Shown one piece after another: positions 35,101 to 35,368 of a DNA stretch of 35,368 bases. A program made the translations under genes and the position numbers. Source of the stretch: Prevotellaceae bacterium (GTDB taxonomy: Bacteria > Bacteroidota > Bacteroidia > Bacteroidales > UBA932); assembly GCA_031275825.1 (NCBI GenBank), contig JAISOH010000002.1, positions 1 through 35,368 of the forward strand, in the 5' to 3' direction. The notes under the pieces are model-generated. The model searched no databases, was not told the origin of the DNA, and was given only the letters and a program-made list of their open reading frames with translations. Positions within the stretch are counted from its first letter, which is position 1. The number at the start of each line of letters is the position of its first letter.

Positions 35101-35352
35101 CATTTTCCAAGTATCCATATCAACATAATTGCTGTCTGCAGGAATGCCATCGAAGTATTCGGGTTCAACTGTCTGCAATCCGTAATCAACAAGCAAGCCT
35201 GTTGTAATTTTGTTTTTGTCAACATGCTCGAAAATGTAATTCATTCTGTCGGTATATTCCTGACCGGGGTCAGGTTCTAAAACCACCTTTTGTGCAAAAA
35301 CGTTTACTGCTGTCAGTAAATTTAGCGCTAATAATAATATTTTTGTTTTCAT
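32107..35352 (-). CDS. Large secreted alpha/beta-hydrolase-like protein with T9SS sorting domain
   Basis: The 1081-residue protein starts with signal peptide MKTKILLLALNLLTAVNVFA. A hydrolase-like domain (about 300-480) contains KKPLIVAEGFD, EYDIVYLDYNNG and nucleophile elbow GISMGG (405-410, Ser407), with DSPHKGANVPLGF after it, much as in PGAP1-like or triacylglycerol-lipase folds. Further beta-rich, Ig/PKD-like segments follow. The end (YPNPAGNELIID, then SKLPNGIYYLNIIANNEKIK) is a type A type IX secretion sorting domain, so it should cross the outer membrane and be anchored or released. The ester or lipid substrate is unknown. Only 16 nt upstream are visible. Confidence 0.85.
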   Translation of the reverse strand: MKTKILLLALNLLTAVNVFAQKVVLEPDPGQEYTDRMNYIFEHVDKNKITTGLLVDYGLQTVEPEYFDGIPADSNYVDMDTWKMLYLGMYSSKINKFANLISPDDVYKQIEKAQYRDEHAVTVAIMHFQYNRLNENAEKAGLVKIVNDQIIETNLISSLKNPLYYTKQLFAAAPEKVYLKQNTNKVAFVFFKELFYTNTDKTVDKIEINFNNGHGWRPAEWGEPVTSSFDSPGIKTVYFRLTYIDGTSYTSQTNIMLKSDNEYILMSAGNNTIDTAVTISATSQHSGGKIQIKYSNYNSSKTIKKPLIVAEGFDASIITGKEYNMDINDFIYNEYPTSTGTININYFYNYHRNLYNEINLAEYDIVYLDYNNGVDDIWRNAQLFREVIEWVNANKEGVKPNVVMGISMGGLVARIALRKMELDGVEHQTWKYISMDSPHKGANVPLGFQAAVRHIQNTDFTIFFINILDYKDFDVTRNAVNLLNSVAVKQMLVYTVNSGYGFDNSVHDNFQSQYDQLGFPGQCINVAISNGSNSGSLIFPAGSNLVSMNASYSVKWWMDMLAWIFHPYFLSTNYPLMALINMVPGNSQLKADMSIHALKNQTASQIYYAKAYIKKKLLWFIPVYVTLTSKTINSTAGMLPLDGAPGGKYDLSIIGGELPFGNDIIKQQHFCFIPTVSSLALSDWQTKLTQPVTAAPAFHDMYAQSVNDLHTRFNSPALFLYNHLTENPYMIAGADTVYSLQQAAYTVRFLGEGINITWSGSSNVNIISGQGTSQVTVSVCGGNTATLTATLSGGVNQVLNKTIKAKTGNLSVIEYLDHVDVWLNNPYAQCYDWEISNSFYNVHVGTGYITCSNYNDLLLYPSGEDVYGFISVRARNGNCVSSWENASFSLWRPTLLGNFNPLRPEPLYAYVEDIPVPMINGAEFYWYFDGSLIAVTSEPSVWYWDWPCGDHQFSVVVNIEGKESLPSSTDFWGMCGSGGGWGVSSAYPNPAGNELIIDKETNSNEIAANSTINEQNSQAKNTTVKVLLYSHSTTQLVYSKDFSAAEQQIKIDTSKLPNGIYYLNIIANNEKIKEQTIIVNH

Positions 35353-35368
35353 ATTCGTTATTTTATTT

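Overview
The window is chromosomal DNA from a member of the Bacteroidetes, most likely Bacteroidales. The evidence is an AT-rich sequence with Bacteroidetes-type -7 elements (TAnnTTTG) before several genes, an S46 dipeptidyl-peptidase, a DUF4270 lipoprotein beside a short GT5 protein, a Bacteroidetes-type HU-like protein, C-terminal type IX secretion sorting domains and a Bacteroidetes-type V-ATPase cluster. No rRNA, tRNA or CRISPR array is visible.

Layout. (1) 64-5457, minus strand: an integrase-bearing defence island. A tyrosine recombinase is followed by a tail-anchored unknown protein, an EcoRV-like restriction enzyme, its M.EcoRV-like methyltransferase, a frameshifted unknown soluble protein and a four-helix membrane protein. 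(2) 5564-6171: a hairpin, an IS110-type transposase remnant and an interspersed repeat. (3) 6274-11671, minus: a DPP11-type peptidase, a DpnA-like methyltransferase, a candidate restriction enzyme, a zinc-ribbon protein and a DUF5009 membrane acyltransferase-like gene, all closely packed. (4) 12260-18179, plus: an EF-G paralogue lacking the catalytic GTPase histidine, an HU-like protein, an array of 22-bp tandem repeats and a large lamin-tail-domain secreted protein. (5) 18386-21560, minus: a YitT transporter-like protein, a DUF4270 lipoprotein and a short GT5 protein. (6) 21995-24496, plus: a DUF362 protein and a membrane polyferredoxin. (7) 24688-30409, minus: V-ATPase genes B, D, I and K followed by a periplasmic-binding lipoprotein. 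(8) 30443-32090, minus: a third restriction-modification (R-M) unit placed exactly at the start of the V-ATPase B gene and flanked by a 35-bp direct repeat. (9) 32107-35352, minus: a large secreted alpha/beta-hydrolase-like protein with a type IX sorting domain.

The main theme is restriction. Three unrelated R-M units sit in 35 kb, all on the minus strand and each tucked between housekeeping genes. The third shows its insertion footprint: the first nine codons of ntpB were duplicated and now form the start of the restriction-enzyme reading frame. Reading by eye I found no GATATC and only about 14 GATC sites, which would fit long exposure to the first two systems. Two genes are broken at homopolymers (A8 in the first island, G6 in the third restriction enzyme). 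These may be real inactivation, phase variation, recoding or sequencing error.

The V-ATPase cluster has B, D, I and K but no A or E subunit gene in the window. The proteolipid keeps the Na+-binding residues known from Enterococcus hirae NtpK. All homology statements rest on recognising motifs and remembered family sequences; no database search was run.
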